DNA from: Bacillus manliponensis
GTDB lineage: Bacteria; Bacillota; Bacilli; Bacillales; Bacillaceae_G
DNA length: 64,000 nucleotides
Direction of reading: 5' to 3'
NCBI RefSeq assembly: GCF_000712595.1
Contig: NZ_JOTN01000014.1
Span: 1 to 64,000 of the forward strand
Shown: positions 52,928 to 61,310 of the stretch, in pieces
Position numbering within the stretch: the stretch's first letter is position 1
How the letters are laid out: every line of letters begins with the position of its first letter
Made by a program: the position numbers and the translations under genes
Notes under the pieces: generated by a model
Told to the model about the DNA's origin: nothing
What the model saw: the letters and a program-made list of their open reading frames with translations, nothing else
Databases searched by the model: none

Positions 52928-53152
52928 ATGACGAAACCGACAACTACTCGTATGATAACACGAATTAAATCCATTTATATGTACATTAATGAAAAAGGTA
53001 CAGTAACAACGAAGGACCTTGTAGATGAATTTGGCATTACACCAAGAACGATACAGCGTGATCTCAATGTGTTGCAGTTTAATGAACTCGTGTATAGCCC
53101 TTGCCGTGGTAAGTGGACAACAACAGGAAAGAAAGTGAGAATGACCTCGTGA
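52928..53152 (+). CDS. ytzE: Small DeoR-type helix-turn-helix protein YtzE
   Basis: This 74-residue protein consists almost entirely of a DeoR/HTH_11-like winged helix: RIKSIYMYINEKGTVTTKDLVDEFGITPRTIQRDLNVL, then a short wing. It has no sensor domain. GAGGAG precedes the ATG. Position matches B. subtilis ytzE. It is a DNA-binding protein of unknown targets. Confidence 0.88.
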   Translation: MTKPTTTRMITRIKSIYMYINEKGTVTTKDLVDEFGITPRTIQRDLNVLQFNELVYSPCRGKWTTTGKKVRMTS

Positions 53153-53173
53153 ATAATTAAACTCTATATACAT

Positions 53174-53206
53174 ACCCCTTTCTCAAAATAGAGAAGGGGT
53201 CCTTTT
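53174..53206 (+). terminator. Terminator of ytzE
   Basis: The 11 bp stem ACCCCTTTCTC / GAGAAGGGGT is followed by CCTTTT. Confidence 0.8.
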
Positions 53207-53210
53207 AACA

Positions 53211-53242
53211 GAAATGAGCGGAGGCTATCCTCCGCTCATTTC
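53211..53242. terminator. Second hairpin between ytzE and ytzG
   Basis: A 14 bp perfect stem GAAATGAGCGGAGG / CCTCCGCTCATTTC with a CTAT loop is symmetrical enough to work on either strand, probably for ytzG. Confidence 0.7.
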
Positions 53243-53285
53243 TATTACATACGTTCCTATACAATTTTCTTAAAAAGCTTTTGCA

Positions 53286-54014
53286 TCATTCCTGATGATA
53301 AGTCTTCAATAACTCTACTTCTTCATCCGATAATTCACGGTATTGTCCAAGCTCTAGCTCTTCATCTAATACTAACGGTCCCATTTCTGTACGCTTTAAA
53401 TAGATTACTTTTTTGCCAACCGCTTCAAACATACGCTTTACTTGATGGAACTTTCCTTCTGTGATTACAAGTTCAATTTCAGAAATTTCATCGCTATGTA
53501 AAACCGTTAATTCGCCTGGTTTCGTTTCATAGCCATCATCTAATATAACGCCTTTTTGGAACTCTTTCACATCTTCTTCTGTTACAACGCCCGCTACCTT
53601 TGCGTAATACTTTTTCGGCACATGCTTTTTCGGAGATAATAATTGATGTGTTAATTTCCCATCATTTGTTAAAAGAAGAAAACCTTCTGTATCAATATCT
53701 AATCGCCCAACTGGGAACGGATCAAAAATTGCATCTTCCATCTCTAACAAATCAATAACTGTTTCATGATTCTCATCTTCTGTTGCAGAGATTACTCCCG
53801 GTGGCTTATGCATCATTAAATAAATGAATTCTTTATACTCAACGATTTCACCGTGAATCATTACTTCTTGCTCTTCTACATTTACATGAAACTTTGCATC
53901 TTTAACTGGTGTACCATCTACTTTTACAACACCATCTTTTAATAACTTCTTTACTTCTTTACGGCTACCATAGCCCATATTTGCTAACAATTTGTCTAAT
54001 CTCAATTTTTTCAC
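53286..54014 (-). CDS. ytzG: RsuA-family pseudouridine synthase YtzG
   Basis: This 242-residue enzyme has an N-terminal S4 RNA-binding domain (LRLDKLLANMGYGSRKEVKKLLK) and a catalytic domain with the active Asp in GRLDIDTEGFLLLTNDG and the EGKFHQVKRMF motif. RsuA homologues isomerise uridine 516 of 16S rRNA. It follows murJ by 33 bp behind a hairpin, as in B. subtilis. Confidence 0.92.
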   Translation of the reverse strand: MKKLRLDKLLANMGYGSRKEVKKLLKDGVVKVDGTPVKDAKFHVNVEEQEVMIHGEIVEYKEFIYLMMHKPPGVISATEDENHETVIDLLEMEDAIFDPFPVGRLDIDTEGFLLLTNDGKLTHQLLSPKKHVPKKYYAKVAGVVTEEDVKEFQKGVILDDGYETKPGELTVLHSDEISEIELVITEGKFHQVKRMFEAVGKKVIYLKRTEMGPLVLDEELELGQYRELSDEEVELLKTYHQE

Positions 54015-54031
54015 CTTCTCTATCTTTCATA

Positions 54032-54061
54032 GAAAAGAGGCGTATTCTTACGCCCCTTTTC
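54032..54061 (-). terminator. Hairpin terminator overlapping the murJ stop
   Basis: The 13 bp stem GAAAAGAGGCGTA / TACGCCCCTTTTC has one mismatch and a 4-base loop. The murJ stop codon lies inside it, so readthrough into ytzG may be partial. Confidence 0.7.
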
Positions 54062-55691
54062 TTTTAAACCTACCAAGAAGTTTACGCTGAATCTTCTCTA
54101 AAAATTCACCGCCAAACACTCTTTCAATTACACCTGTTTTAAATGCTAATACTAAATAGAAGACGCCGCCAATTCCTGCACAAATCGCAACAGTCAAACC
54201 AGCTGCCATACGGCTTGTCTCATATGGAAGTACGAATGAACAAATCCATAATAGCAGTTTCACAACAACTGTCATTGCAATTGTTAATACTGCAATTTGG
54301 AATGCTCTTTTTAGCACCGTACTAAATGAGAAGTGCGCATACTTGCTAATCTTTCTACTTGTATATAAGATTGAAACTGCAAAACCAGCGCCCGTCGCAA
54401 TAATAGCACCAACCGTTTCAAAATAACGGATAAGAATTAAGTTACAAATGATTTTCACAATAACCCCCATTACAAGTGCAATAATAGCATGCTTTTGCTT
54501 ATTAATCCCTTGTAAAATGGCTGCAATTACAGTAAATAAAGCAAAGAATAATGCAACCGGTGCATACCACATTAAAATATTTGCCCCAAGCTCACTTTCT
54601 CCGTAAAATGCTGTATAAATTGGATACGCAAGTGCCGAAATTCCAACAACAGCTGGTAATGTTAAAAACATATTGATTTGGAATGTTTGTGTAATTTGTA
54701 GTTTCAAATAACGAAATTGTCTATCTGTATATGACTGCGTAATCGCTGGCACAAGCGTTAAACTATACGCCGTTGCAAGTGATACAGGAATCATAATGAG
54801 TTTATGTGTCCACATCGTTAAGATACCGAAAGCATTTTCTGCAATATCTCCTCTACCGATTGACTGCATAATCGAATTGAACGTTAATGCATCAATTTGT
54901 TGATAAACCGGAATTGCTAAGCCTACTACAACATACGGTATTGCATATGCAAACAACTCTTTAAATAAAGAAGCTGTACTCACGGTTGATTCAGGTACTG
55001 TTTGATTCAATATATATTGATCTAAATGATGCTTTCTCTTCATCCAATACCAAATGAGAACACCAAGTGCTGCAACTGCTGAAACAAAAGCTGCAAACGT
55101 TGCAACTCCTACCGCTGTTGCGACAGATCCACCTAACACTTTAATTACAATAAAGCTTCCTGCTAGCAAAAAGACAACGCGAACAATTTGCTCAATAATT
55201 TGCGAAACCGTCGTGGGCCCCATTGACTGATGTCCTTGGAAATAACCACGAATTAAACTTGCTGCTGGTACAACGATTAGCGCAAAGCTGACAAGACGAA
55301 TAACCATCGTTACATCTTCAATACTATTATGCAAATCTTCTTTTCCAAGCATCGCCTCTGCAAATAACGGCGCTGACATATACAGTACTAAAAAGGACAA
55401 TAGCCCCGTAATAGTCATCATAATCATTCCAGAGCGGAACATTCTGCGGCTCGTTTTATAATCCCCAAGCGCATTATATTTTGATACAAATTTCGAAACG
55501 GCAAGTGGTACTCCAGCCGTCGCAATACTTAAAAAGATTGTGTACGGAATGTATCCATACGTATATAGCGCTCCGCCTTCTTCGCCAACCAAACTATGAA
55601 ATGGAAAGACGTAAACCATGCCGAGGAACTTTACTAAAAATGTCCCTAACGTCACGATGAGCGTGCCGCGTAAAAACTTTGAATCCGACAT
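54048..55691 (-). CDS. murJ: Lipid II flippase MurJ (YtgP), MOP superfamily
   Basis: This 547-residue polytopic membrane protein of the polysaccharide-export/MATE-like superfamily starts MSDSKFLRGTLIVTLGTFLVKFLGM and contains GYFQGHQSMGPTTVSQIIEQIVR. Size and gene context match B. subtilis YtgP, the MurJ that moves lipid II across the membrane. The ATG at 55691 is 8 bases after AGGAG; a GTG three codons upstream abuts that site. A bcr1-like repeat ends 22 bp before the start codon, within the probable 5' leader. Confidence 0.9.
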   Translation of the reverse strand: MSDSKFLRGTLIVTLGTFLVKFLGMVYVFPFHSLVGEEGGALYTYGYIPYTIFLSIATAGVPLAVSKFVSKYNALGDYKTSRRMFRSGMIMMTITGLLSFLVLYMSAPLFAEAMLGKEDLHNSIEDVTMVIRLVSFALIVVPAASLIRGYFQGHQSMGPTTVSQIIEQIVRVVFLLAGSFIVIKVLGGSVATAVGVATFAAFVSAVAALGVLIWYWMKRKHHLDQYILNQTVPESTVSTASLFKELFAYAIPYVVVGLAIPVYQQIDALTFNSIMQSIGRGDIAENAFGILTMWTHKLIMIPVSLATAYSLTLVPAITQSYTDRQFRYLKLQITQTFQINMFLTLPAVVGISALAYPIYTAFYGESELGANILMWYAPVALFFALFTVIAAILQGINKQKHAIIALVMGVIVKIICNLILIRYFETVGAIIATGAGFAVSILYTSRKISKYAHFSFSTVLKRAFQIAVLTIAMTVVVKLLLWICSFVLPYETSRMAAGLTVAICAGIGGVFYLVLAFKTGVIERVFGGEFLEKIQRKLLGRFKRKGA

Positions 55692-55712
55692 CCTCAACAC
55701 TCCTACATGTAA

Positions 55713-55842
55713 ATAAAGTGAAACTTCACTCAGTGGAGGTTTCCTCCCTCCCCACTAAGTGTTAGTTGAACCGATCGTTTATCTCCATCTAAACTTCTTC
55801 GCTTGAAGCGGGAGTCTTACAGCCTGTTAATGCGGGGTCAAA
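55713..55842 (+). repeat. bcr1-like intergenic repeat, copy 3 (130 bp, degraded right end)
   Basis: It starts with ATAAAGTGAAACTTCACTCA and keeps CTAAGTGTTAGTTGAAC, CTAAACTTCTTCGC and CTTACAGCCTGTTAATGCGGGG. The right boundary reads TCAAA instead of ATAAA, and an internal stretch is missing. It lies just upstream of murJ, which is on the opposite strand to its orientation. Confidence 0.78.
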
Positions 55843-55988
55843 CTGTATTCAATTGTTACCTCATTTCAAACTCTAACTTTTGTATTGTACCACAGTTTCC
55901 TATGAAAGCTGTACTGCCTCTATTTTTCTTTTCATCTAAAACATGCTATTCTTTTAGGCAGTAAGAAAGAAAATGAGGTCGATATATT

Positions 55989-57260
55989 ATGCATTACGAT
56001 GTAATTGTTATCGGAGGCGGCCCTTCAGGACTTATGGCTACAATCGGAGCAGCTGAAGAAGGCGCACGCGTCTTATTACTTGATAAAGGAAACAAACTTG
56101 GTCGTAAACTAGCAATCTCGGGTGGCGGTCGCTGTAACGTAACAAATCGCTTACCACTTGATGAAATTGTAAAACACATACCTGGAAATGGACGTTTTTT
56201 ATACAGCGCTTTTTCTATCTTTAATAATGAAGATATTATTCAATTTTTCGAAAAGCTTGGTGTGAAGTTAAAAGAAGAAGATCATGGGCGCATGTTCCCA
56301 GTTTCAAATAAAGCACAGTCCGTTGTTGATGCACTTTTAACAAGACTCGAGCAGCTCCGCGTAAAGATTCGCACAAACACACCTGTTGAAACGATCGAAT
56401 ATGAGAATGGCCAAACGAAAGCCGTTGTCTTAAAAACAGGTGAAGTCATTGAAACAAATCACGTTGTTATCGCAGTTGGTGGGAAATCTGTTCCACAAAC
56501 CGGCTCTACAGGTGATGGCTATGCTTGGGCAGAAAAAGCAGGTCACACAATTACAGAGCTGTTCCCAACGGAAGTACCAATTCTTTCAAAAGAGCCATTC
56601 ATTCAAGATCGCTCACTGCAAGGACTTGCGCTTCGTGACGTAAGCCTTAGCGTCTTAAATCCAAAAGGAAAAGCAATCGTCTCTCATAAGATGGACATGT
56701 TATTTACCCATTTCGGTGTATCTGGCCCAGCTGCGCTTCGCTGTAGCCAATTCGTTGTAAAGGCACTGAAGAAATTTAAAACTAACAACATTCAAATGAG
56801 CATTGACGCGCTTCCTGATGAAAATGCGGAACAACTTTTCCAGCGTATGATGAAGCAAATTAAAGAAGAACCGAAAAAAGGCGTTAAAAATGTATTAAAA
56901 GGATATGTACCAGAGCGTTACTTCCTATTCTTGTTAGAGCGAAACGAAATTGATGGTAGCCAGCAAGCTGGACAAGTGGCTCACGAAAAAATTCGTGCGC
57001 TTGCAAAAGATTTCAAAGGATTCACATTCTCCGTTCACGGTACACAATCAATTGAAAAAGCATTCGTAACAGGCGGCGGCGTTTCCGTAAAAGAAATTCA
57101 GCCAAATGAAATGTCATCTAAGCTAATGAACGGCTTATACTTCTGCGGTGAAGTATTAGACATTCACGGTTACACAGGTGGCTATAACATTACATCTGCC
57201 CTTATTACAGGACGTATTGCTGGTACAACAGCCGGACAGTATGCGAAGTCGGGTTATTAA
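55989..57260 (+). CDS. ytfP: HI0933-family flavoprotein YtfP
   Basis: This 423-residue FAD-dependent protein has the dinucleotide motif [21 protein letters not shown], the family signature [20 protein letters not shown], and a C-terminal [19 protein letters not shown] that closes on FAD. It is annotated in B. subtilis as YtfP; related proteins are called aminoacetone oxidases, but no substrate is firmly assigned. It is divergent from murJ, with a bcr1-like element between. Confidence 0.9.
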   Translation: MHYDVIVIGGGPSGLMATIGAAEEGARVLLLDKGNKLGRKLAISGGGRCNVTNRLPLDEIVKHIPGNGRFLYSAFSIFNNEDIIQFFEKLGVKLKEEDHGRMFPVSNKAQSVVDALLTRLEQLRVKIRTNTPVETIEYENGQTKAVVLKTGEVIETNHVVIAVGGKSVPQTGSTGDGYAWAEKAGHTITELFPTEVPILSKEPFIQDRSLQGLALRDVSLSVLNPKGKAIVSHKMDMLFTHFGVSGPAALRCSQFVVKALKKFKTNNIQMSIDALPDENAEQLFQRMMKQIKEEPKKGVKNVLKGYVPERYFLFLLERNEIDGSQQAGQVAHEKIRALAKDFKGFTFSVHGTQSIEKAFVTGGGVSVKEIQPNEMSSKLMNGLYFCGEVLDIHGYTGGYNITSALITGRIAGTTAGQYAKSGY

Positions 57261-57269
57261 GATTACTTC

Positions 57270-57304
57270 CCCCTCTCTTTCAATGGAAAAGAGAGGGGAT
57301 TTAT
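57270..57304 (+). terminator. Terminator of ytfP
   Basis: The 11 bp stem CCCCTCTCTTT / AAAGAGAGGGG lies ten bases after the ytfP stop. Confidence 0.75.
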
Positions 57305-57320
57305 CTTTCAAAATCCCCAT

Positions 57321-57360
57321 AAACAAAAACGCTCAAAATTTGATTTGAGCGTTTTTGTTT
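57321..57360. terminator. Second, symmetrical terminator hairpin
   Basis: A 17 bp perfect stem AAACAAAAACGCTCAAA / TTTGAGCGTTTTTGTTT with a 6-base loop can act on both strands. On the minus strand it would end any transcript covering 57420-57527. Confidence 0.8.
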
Positions 57361-57419
57361 ATGACAATTTACTATCCTTATTCGACCTACAGCACTCTGT
57401 TAGTTCAATAACAATTGCA

Positions 57420-57527
57420 TTAATAAATATATTTAAAAGTCTCATATTTCCCATTCCTAATAATAGTTTCAAATTCTTCTCCACCATTTTTACGCTTTAA
57501 TAAAGTACCTATTTCATCATCTTTCAT
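57420..57527 (-). CDS. Possible 35-residue small protein or gene remnant
   Basis: An ATG at 57527 opens MKDDEIGTLLKRKNGGEEFE..., ending in TAA at 57420. The composition is protein-like, but there is no good ribosome site (AAGAGA is distant) and no recognised family. A strong hairpin lies downstream on this strand. It may be the N-terminus of a decayed gene. Confidence 0.25.
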   Translation of the reverse strand: MKDDEIGTLLKRKNGGEEFETIIRNGKYETFKYIY

Positions 57528-57599
57528 ATTGTAATGTCTCTTATTTAGAAAGTTGACTTATCAATGATTTTAGCATAACTAATTACTCTCATTCCATCC

Positions 57600-57694
57600 C
57601 TTTGTTTCAAACACCACGCGTGGTTCAAAAAGGCACTGACCGTTACTACGCATCGCCAGTCCCCCTCTTCCTACTAAAAAAGAAAAGGTTTTTT
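57600..57694 (+). repeat. Second dispersed intergenic repeat, copy B
   Basis: About 95 bp from TTTGTTTCAAACACCACGCG through GGCACTGACCGTTACTACGC and CGCCAGT to AAAAAAGAAAAGGTTTTTT, the best match to copy A. It ends 78 bp before the MFS start codon. Confidence 0.65.
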
Positions 57695-57772
57695 CTAATT
57701 CTTTTTTATTGCTTTCAAAACCAAAACAGCATTATAGTTTATAATGTGAAATATTTAAAAGGGGAACAACTT

Positions 57773-59215
57773 ATGAGAAAAAAAGTCATGCTTTCATTAC
57801 TGCTCATGACGTTTCTTTCTGCGGTAGAAGGAACGATTGTGAGTACGGCAATTCCTCGTATTACGAGTGACTTGTCTGGCGTTGAGCTTGTAAGCTGGGT
57901 ATATGCCATTTACATGCTTGCAACGGCCGTATCGACTCCGATTTACGGAAAATTAGCCGATTTATTCGGTCGTAAAAAAGTGTTATTAATCGGGGCAGCT
58001 ATCTTTTTAATTGGTTCTACGCTGTGCGGATTTGCGACAACGATGGAGCAATTAATTATTTTCCGCGCACTACAAGGTATTGGTGCTGGAGCTGTTATGC
58101 CAATTACAATGACAATTATTGGTGACTTGTATGCAGAAGCAAAAGAACGAGCGAAAGCACAAGGATGGCTCAGTGCCGTTTGGGGAATTTCCGGTGTTGT
58201 TGGCCCATTAGTAGGAGGATTCTTAGTCGATTCTCTTTCTTGGCGCTACATTTTCTTCTTGAACATTCCATTTGGACTAATCGCTTGCGCTATGATCATG
58301 TTGTACTATAAAGAATCTGTCCAAAGAGAAAAACAACATATTGATTACCCAGGTGTTCTTATCTTCTCATTTGCGACTATTGCACTACTTTATGCATTAC
58401 TAACAGGAAGTGCTGATCAAAGCTGGGGTGATATGACCATTATTAGCTTACTGCTATTTGCACTCGTATCTTACATCATCTTTTTCTTTATCGAGAAACG
58501 TTCCAAAGATCCATTCATTCCACTTGACTTATTCGCAAATCGTACAGTCTCAACAATTAACATATTAACGTTACTTGCTGGTGGAATGATCATTAGTATT
58601 ACGATGTACCTTCCAATTTGGAGCCAAGGTGTACTACAAAAAAATGCAACGGAAGCTGGACTCATTCTTATGCCAATCCCTGTCTTATGGACAGTTGGTT
58701 CTCTTATATCCGGTAACTTACTTGGCAAACTAGCACCAAAGCAAGTGATTGTACTCGGTGCATCGATATTATCATTGGCAACATTTTTACTATTTACCTT
58801 ATCAGTAAATTCGCCAGCATTTCTCATTTACGTAGCAGTTGGGATTTTTGGCTTAGGAATGGGACTGATGATGCCAATTTATATGGTTATTATTCAAGCA
58901 TCAGTCCCATCTACGAAACGCGGAACAGCAGTTGGTCTCAATACCTTTACAAATACATTTAGTCAAACGTTAGGCGCCGCTGTATTTGGAATGATTTTCA
59001 ATATGATGATTCATTCACAAGGAGCAGAGAATATAAACCTTGTTGCTAGTGGACACGGCGGACCAAGCGAAGCAATTTCTGGCTCACAAGAAGTGTTAGC
59101 TTCTAGCGTACATGTTATTTTCCTTAGTACGTTTGTATTAGCAGTACTTACATTAATTATCTCTTCGTTTTTATTAAAAGAAAAATCAAAGGAAGAACAA
59201 GCGAAAGCTTCATAA
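57773..59215 (+). CDS. MFS drug exporter, DHA2 (EmrB/QacA) family
   Basis: This 480-residue, 14-helix major-facilitator protein has motif A as GKLADLFGRKKVLL and motif C as SGVVGPLVGGFLVD with WRYIFFLNIPFG. It starts at the ATG 8 bases after AAAGGGG; a longer frame to 57602 is encoded by the dispersed repeat and is spurious. Members export dyes, disinfectants or antibiotics by proton exchange. Its stop overlaps the ATAAA end of a bcr1-like element. There is no adjacent regulator in the same direction. Confidence 0.9.
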   Translation: MRKKVMLSLLLMTFLSAVEGTIVSTAIPRITSDLSGVELVSWVYAIYMLATAVSTPIYGKLADLFGRKKVLLIGAAIFLIGSTLCGFATTMEQLIIFRALQGIGAGAVMPITMTIIGDLYAEAKERAKAQGWLSAVWGISGVVGPLVGGFLVDSLSWRYIFFLNIPFGLIACAMIMLYYKESVQREKQHIDYPGVLIFSFATIALLYALLTGSADQSWGDMTIISLLLFALVSYIIFFFIEKRSKDPFIPLDLFANRTVSTINILTLLAGGMIISITMYLPIWSQGVLQKNATEAGLILMPIPVLWTVGSLISGNLLGKLAPKQVIVLGASILSLATFLLFTLSVNSPAFLIYVAVGIFGLGMGLMMPIYMVIIQASVPSTKRGTAVGLNTFTNTFSQTLGAAVFGMIFNMMIHSQGAENINLVASGHGGPSEAISGSQEVLASSVHVIFLSTFVLAVLTLIISSFLLKEKSKEEQAKAS

Positions 59216-59307
59216 AGTGAAACTTCACTCAGTGGGGATTTTCTTCATCCCCCACTGAGTGTTAGTTGAACGAATCGGGCTTTTACAGGCTGTTAATGCG
59301 GGATAAA
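59212..59307 (+). repeat. bcr1-like intergenic repeat, copy 4 (96 bp, internal deletion)
   Basis: ATAAA at 59212-59216 and 59303-59307 bound an element with both ends intact but missing the central ~60 bp hairpin (the CACCTAAACTT...AAGTTTTGAGGTG section of copy 1). Its left ATAAA overlaps the MFS stop codon, just as copy 1 overlaps the SMR stop codon. Confidence 0.82.
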
Positions 59308-59340
59308 AAAGAGGATGGGCCTATGATGGCTCATCCTCCT
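59304..59340 (-). terminator. Terminator of the AHSA1/ArsR operon
   Basis: The 11 bp stem GAGGATGGGCC / GGCTCATCCTC has one mismatch. Its minus-strand T-run is partly formed by the right end of the bcr1-like element. Confidence 0.78.
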
Positions 59341-59686
59341 TTTTCGTTATAACTTGCAGTTCTATCTCTCCATCATTCTCAACAACATGTTGTAACATAG
59401 ACAGCTTATTGCTCCAAAACTGTTCGTAGTAAGATAACCACTGCTTCAGTTCTGCTAACGGTTCTGGATGTAGTTGATAAATTTTTTCTCTTCCTACTTT
59501 TCGCCCGCTTATTAATTTTGCTTCAGATAAAATATGAAGATGCTTCACAACCGCTGTACGGCTCACCGGAAAATGAGCTGTAATTTGCGAGATCGGTAAT
59601 TCTTTCTCTGTTAATAAACGCAGCACTTCGCGGCGCGTTGGATCGGCAATTGCTTGAAATACATCATACTTTGCAGCTTCAGCCAT
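59321..59686 (-). CDS. ArsR-family transcriptional regulator
   Basis: This 121-residue winged-helix protein has the pattern DPTRREVLRLLTEKELPISQITAHFPVSRTAVVKHLHILSEAKLI, followed by RKVGREKIYQLHPEPL. It lacks the cysteine metal-binding motifs of ArsR/SmtB sensors, so it is probably not a metal sensor. It overlaps the AHSA1 gene by one base (TAATG), a very common pairing in Firmicutes, and likely controls this small operon. Confidence 0.88.
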   Translation of the reverse strand: MAEAAKYDVFQAIADPTRREVLRLLTEKELPISQITAHFPVSRTAVVKHLHILSEAKLISGRKVGREKIYQLHPEPLAELKQWLSYYEQFWSNKLSMLQHVVENDGEIELQVITKKEDEPS

Positions 59687-60099
59687 TAGCCTTCCACTAC
59701 TGCTTTTAATTTTTGGTTTACAATTGCTACCCAGCCGCCGTTCATGCGCTCACGAATAACAGAACTCTTTTCGTTCGCTTTCGAAAGTGTTCGATCTGCA
59801 TCTCCCCAGCCGCCATGAACGAGTGTAAATTCCGTCTGATTATCTATTTCTTTTAACGTAAACGATACAACCCAGCCATCAGTGTCCCATGAAAAAGCTA
59901 AATAATTTGGCTCATCAATTTCTAACACTTTGCAAGGAGATGGACCAAACGGAGACTGCAGATGAAATTCATGCCCTACTTTTGCTTCAAAATCATTTGG
60001 CATAAACCATTTCGCAATCCCTTCCGCAGTAGATACTGCATCCCATACTTTTTGAATTGGTGCATTGAAAATAATTGTTTGTTTTATATCTTGTAACAT
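59686..60099 (-). CDS. AHSA1/SRPBCC-family protein
   Basis: This 137-residue START-like fold protein shows IFNAPIQKVWDAVSTAEGIAKWFMPNDFEAKVGHEF, then FTLVHGGWGDADR, as in proteins related to the Hsp90 activator Aha1 C-terminal domain. It probably binds a hydrophobic ligand; function is unknown. It is first of a two-gene operon with the ArsR regulator. Confidence 0.85.
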   Translation of the reverse strand: MLQDIKQTIIFNAPIQKVWDAVSTAEGIAKWFMPNDFEAKVGHEFHLQSPFGPSPCKVLEIDEPNYLAFSWDTDGWVVSFTLKEIDNQTEFTLVHGGWGDADRTLSKANEKSSVIRERMNGGWVAIVNQKLKAVVEG

Positions 60100-60193
60100 G
60101 TGATAATCTCCTTCATTGTATAAATAACACCTTTTGGTTATACAAATAATATAACACCCAATAGTGTCATGTCAAATCATGCATTTTTAACAA

Positions 60194-60229
60194 ACGTGAA
60201 AAGAGCCGGACCTCCGGCTCTTTTCACGT
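60194..60229. terminator. Strong hairpin after cse60
   Basis: A 17 bp perfect stem ACGTGAAAAGAGCCGGA / TCCGGCTCTTTTCACGT with a 2-base centre. The T-tract is weak, but the stem is long and lies between cse60 and the AHSA1 promoter region. Confidence 0.7.
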
Positions 60230-60247
60230 TTTATCCAGCACTGCTTC

Positions 60248-60436
60248 TTAAAGTTTATCTTTATATACAACCATCGCTGAAAAACAATAAATTTGATTTT
60301 CGTCATCGTTAATAGCGACACCAACTTGATACTTAATATCGACAAGTTGGTTATCCTCTAGCTTCTTTAAAAATGTGTTCATTGCATCTTCTAAATCCTT
60401 TTCGTGACTTTCATCAAACATTTTCACACGAATCAT
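60248..60436 (-). CDS. cse60: Sporulation protein Cse60
   Basis: This 62-residue protein begins MIRVKMFDESHEKDLEDAMN and continues VDIKYQVGVAINDDENQIYCFSAMVVY, strongly matching B. subtilis Cse60 in sequence and size. In B. subtilis cse60 is expressed in the mother cell under sigma-E; its role is unknown. The ATG at 60436 follows GAAGGTGAT. It follows the 74-residue gene upstream by 17 bp, so they may be co-transcribed. Confidence 0.85.
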   Translation of the reverse strand: MIRVKMFDESHEKDLEDAMNTFLKKLEDNQLVDIKYQVGVAINDDENQIYCFSAMVVYKDKL

Positions 60437-60453
60437 ACTACTATCACCTTCCG

Positions 60454-60678
60454 TCACAACCCTTTCACTCCTGGATTGATGCCGCGGTGCATATCTATGA
60501 TGCGATAAAACTTGCCATCTTCATATACATATCCTTCTTTTAATATATGTTTCTTTTCTTCAGTATAGACATAAAGTCTCCCAATCATAAACTTATTCGT
60601 ATATAACTCCAAATAATCTCCCTTAAACTTGGCAATTATTTTATTCGTAATATCAATTTTTAATGTACGGCTTCTCAC
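60454..60678 (-). CDS. Small conserved protein, possibly DUF2553/YusG-like
   Basis: This 74-residue protein (RSRTLKIDITNKIIAKFKGDYLELYTNKFMIGRLYV...) starts at GTG 60678, 8 bases after AAGGAGG; a TTG seven codons earlier lies upstream of that site. The pattern of a short beta-rich domain recalls the DUF2553/YusG family, but I am not sure. It probably forms an operon with cse60. Confidence 0.6.
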   Translation of the reverse strand: MRSRTLKIDITNKIIAKFKGDYLELYTNKFMIGRLYVYTEEKKHILKEGYVYEDGKFYRIIDMHRGINPGVKGL

Positions 60679-60858
60679 CCTCTCTCCCTCCTTTAACAAA
60701 GAACGGATTTACACCATTGTATGAACCGCATTATAGTTTTATGAATGAAAATGAATGGATATGCCTTCTAGTTGTCATGGTATATCCTATACTTATAATT
60801 TTCAGAATATTAATTGACAAAATTCCTTCTACATTGTACGTTATAAATAATTATGATT

Positions 60859-60878
60859 GATTGACGTTAACGTCAATC
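60859..60878. promoter_or_regulatory. 20 bp perfect palindrome, probable MerR operator
   Basis: GATTGACGTTAACGTCAATC is fully symmetrical. Its TTGACG can serve as a -35 (60861-60866) with TATTAC 18 bp downstream as -10, so the palindrome fills the spacer, the usual MerR geometry. The sequence resembles the LiuR-type operator of branched-chain/acyl-CoA pathways. The MerR gene starts 30 bp downstream. Confidence 0.75.
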
Positions 60879-60908
60879 GTCAATTATTACAAACAGGAGG
60901 GATGTGGG

Positions 60909-61283
60909 ATGACTGAAAAATACTACTCCATTCACGAAATGATGTCACTCTTTGATGTGAGTTCACGAACAATTCGCTATTATGAAGAGCTCGGATTAAT
61001 TCAATCGCTGGAGCGAGAACTTCCAAATCAGCAGCGGACATTTACTGATTCCCAGCGACGTAGACTTAAATTAATTCTTCGAGGAAAACGATTAGGATTT
61101 AGCCTAAATGAGATTAAAGAAATGGTTGATCTTGTTGAAAAAAATCCAACTGGAGAAGAAGAAAAGAGACGCATTATTGCGTATGCCGATCAAAAGTTAC
61201 AAGAAATTGAAGAAAAAATACAAGAACTTCAAACGACAAAAGAAGAAATTTTAGCACATCGGCAACGTTATTTAAGTGAATAA
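60909..61283 (+). CDS. MerR-family regulator of the acyl-CoA operon
   Basis: This 124-residue MerR protein has the N-terminal winged helix (YSIHEMMSLFDVSSRTIRYYEELGLIQ) and a C-terminal dimerisation coiled coil (residues ~85-120, DQKLQEIEEKIQELQTTKEEI). No metal-binding cysteines are present. It resembles LiuR-like regulators of leucine/isovalerate and acyl-CoA degradation. The ATG at 60909 follows AGGAGG by 8 bases; a longer frame would cross the operator. It is first of an apparent operon with an acyl-CoA ligase and dehydrogenase. Confidence 0.87.
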   Translation: MTEKYYSIHEMMSLFDVSSRTIRYYEELGLIQSLERELPNQQRTFTDSQRRRLKLILRGKRLGFSLNEIKEMVDLVEKNPTGEEEKRRIIAYADQKLQEIEEKIQELQTTKEEILAHRQRYLSE

Positions 61284-61310
61284 AAAATTTTCATTTAAAC
61301 GGGGGTATTT

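Larger units (their letters stand above)
57261..57772. other. 512 bp intergenic region between ytfP and the MFS gene
   Basis: It contains two hairpin terminators (57270-57304, 57321-57360), a weak minus-strand small frame (57420-57527), repeat copy B (57600-57694) and a TATAAT at 57740-57745 before the MFS gene. Confidence 0.6.

Noticed and set aside
57602-57772. 57-residue N-terminal extension of the MFS exporter
   Set aside because: It is encoded by dispersed repeat copy B; a good SD precedes ATG 57773, and the first helix starts there.
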